A DNA stretch of 5,469 bases, from NCBI GenBank assembly GCA_022600695.1, contig JAHZJY010000050.1, forward strand, positions 1 to 5,469, written 5' to 3'. Below the pieces are notes generated by a model. It saw nothing but the letters and a program-made list of their open reading frames with translations. It was not told the origin of the DNA and made no database searches. A program made the translations under genes and the position numbers. Shown here piece after piece: positions 4,729 through 5,469 of the stretch (position 1 is the first letter of the stretch; every line of letters begins with the position of its first letter). This stretch comes from Actinomycetes bacterium. Lineage in GTDB: Bacteria; Actinomycetota; Actinomycetes; Mycobacteriales; Mycobacteriaceae.

Positions 4729-5469
4729 GTGCTTGTAACTGTCACCAATGTGGTCCGTGGTGCACTGATCGGCGTCGCCGAGGTCATCCCCGGGGTGAGC
4801 GGCGGAACGGTCGCCTTGATCGTCGGCATCTACGAGACGCTGATCAACGCGATCGCCGATGCCGTGCTCGCCGTGCGCCAACTCGTCGGACTCGGTGCGC
4901 GACCCCGGGCGGGAAAGGCCTCCGCGCGGGCCGCCACCGCCACGTTCCGCGGTCTGCCCTGGCCGGTCCTGGTTCCGGTCGCGATCGGAATGTGCATCGC
5001 GCTCATTCTCGGAGCACGATTCGTCGAGCCGCTGCTTGAGCAGCATCCGGTTCCGACCCGGGCGCTGTTCTTCGGGCTCGTGCTCGCCGGTGCGTACGTG
5101 CCGGCGCACATGGTGATCCGCACGGCTCCCGGCCGCTGGCGCGGGACCGATCTCGCCATCGGGGCGGCGGCCGCGATCCTGGTGTTCGGGCTCACCGGGC
5201 TGCCGCCGGCCACCATCGCCGACCCGAATCCGATCGTGATCGTTCTGGCGGCGGCCGTGGCCATCTGCGCGCTCGTGCTGCCCGGGGTCTCCGGGTCCTT
5301 CATCCTGCTGTCCCTCGGCATGTACGAGACGACGATCAGTGCGGTCAACGATCGCAACGTCGGCTATATCGGCCTTTTCGGATTCGGCGCGGTGCTCGGG
5401 CTGGCATCCTTCGTCACCCTGCTGAAGTGGCTGCTCGCCAACCGGGCCCGGATCACCCTCGTCATCATC
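4729..5469 (+). CDS. DUF368 membrane protein, probable polyprenyl-phosphate translocase (3' end outside window)
   Basis: The frame stays open from the GTG at 4729 to the window edge, 247 codons, with no stop reached. The protein is very hydrophobic, with several membrane segments. The DUF368 hallmark occurs twice: PGVSGGTVALIVGIYE (residues 21-36), preceded by RGALIGVAEVI, and PGVSGSFILLSLGMYE (185-200). This internal duplication is typical of the family. DUF368 proteins (called PopT in some bacteria) were recently shown, alongside DedA proteins such as UptA, to return undecaprenyl phosphate across the cytoplasmic membrane for reuse in wall synthesis. In mycobacteria the carrier would be decaprenyl phosphate. 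The start leaves 9 nt after the GH76 stop and gives a family-like N-terminus; the next in-frame GTG, at 4750 (residue 8), would remove only a few residues. Family membership is clear; transport function and substrate here are inferred. Confidence 0.88.
   Translation, partial: MLVTVTNVVRGALIGVAEVIPGVSGGTVALIVGIYETLINAIADAVLAVRQLVGLGARPRAGKASARAATATFRGLPWPVLVPVAIGMCIALILGARFVEPLLEQHPVPTRALFFGLVLAGAYVPAHMVIRTAPGRWRGTDLAIGAAAAILVFGLTGLPPATIADPNPIVIVLAAAVAICALVLPGVSGSFILLSLGMYETTISAVNDRNVGYIGLFGFGAVLGLASFVTLLKWLLANRARITLVII

Noticed and set aside
4492..5357. Open frames on the - strand opposite GH76 and DUF368
   Set aside because: The + strand encodes an uninterrupted DUF368 protein with both family motifs; the antisense translations show nothing recognisable.
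1..5469. A mobile element, phage, toxin-antitoxin or defence system
   Set aside because: No transposase, integrase, CRISPR repeats, toxin pairs or composition shift was seen; all genes share one strand and similar codon use, and most match core mycobacterial neighbours.

Overview
The window is GC-rich (roughly two thirds G+C) chromosomal DNA from a mycolic-acid-making actinobacterium, most likely a Mycolicibacterium or close relative. This rests on a TtfA-like protein, on start codons that sit directly behind TANNNT boxes with no Shine-Dalgarno sequence, and on gene order. From memory, M. tuberculosis has the same order: ttfA (Rv0383c), pyrE (Rv0382c), Rv0381c, and a SpoU-type methyltransferase (Rv0380c). 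No search could be run.

All seven genes lie on the + strand and are packed tightly. A strong inverted repeat (1-48), probably a terminator for whatever lies upstream, is followed by a short promoter region (49-125). Then come ttfA (126-878), a short-chain dehydrogenase (899-1675), pyrE (1662-2222), a degenerate flavoprotein-like gene (2215-2964), a SPOUT RNA methyltransferase (2961-3608), a GH76 glycoside hydrolase (3625-4719) and a DUF368 membrane protein that runs off the window (4729-5469). The four genes from the SDR to the methyltransferase overlap successively by 14, 8 and 4 nt, which suggests translational coupling. The remaining gaps are 20, 16 and 9 nt.

Functionally there are two themes. 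One is housekeeping: UMP biosynthesis (pyrE) and RNA 2'-O-methylation. The other is the cell envelope: TtfA (trehalose monomycolate export with MmpL3), a GH76 enzyme of the alpha-1,6-mannanase family, and a DUF368 protein of the family recently shown to recycle polyprenyl phosphate carriers. The mannan and lipid-carrier link between the last two genes is inference.

No tRNA, rRNA, CRISPR array, insertion sequence, phage gene or attachment site was seen. The points most worth a second look are a near-identical 18-bp promoter/start module in front of the SDR and DUF368 genes, the flavoprotein remnant between pyrE and the methyltransferase, a 15-bp perfect hairpin just inside the methyltransferase gene, and the pairing of a leaderless (no signal peptide) GH76 with DUF368.
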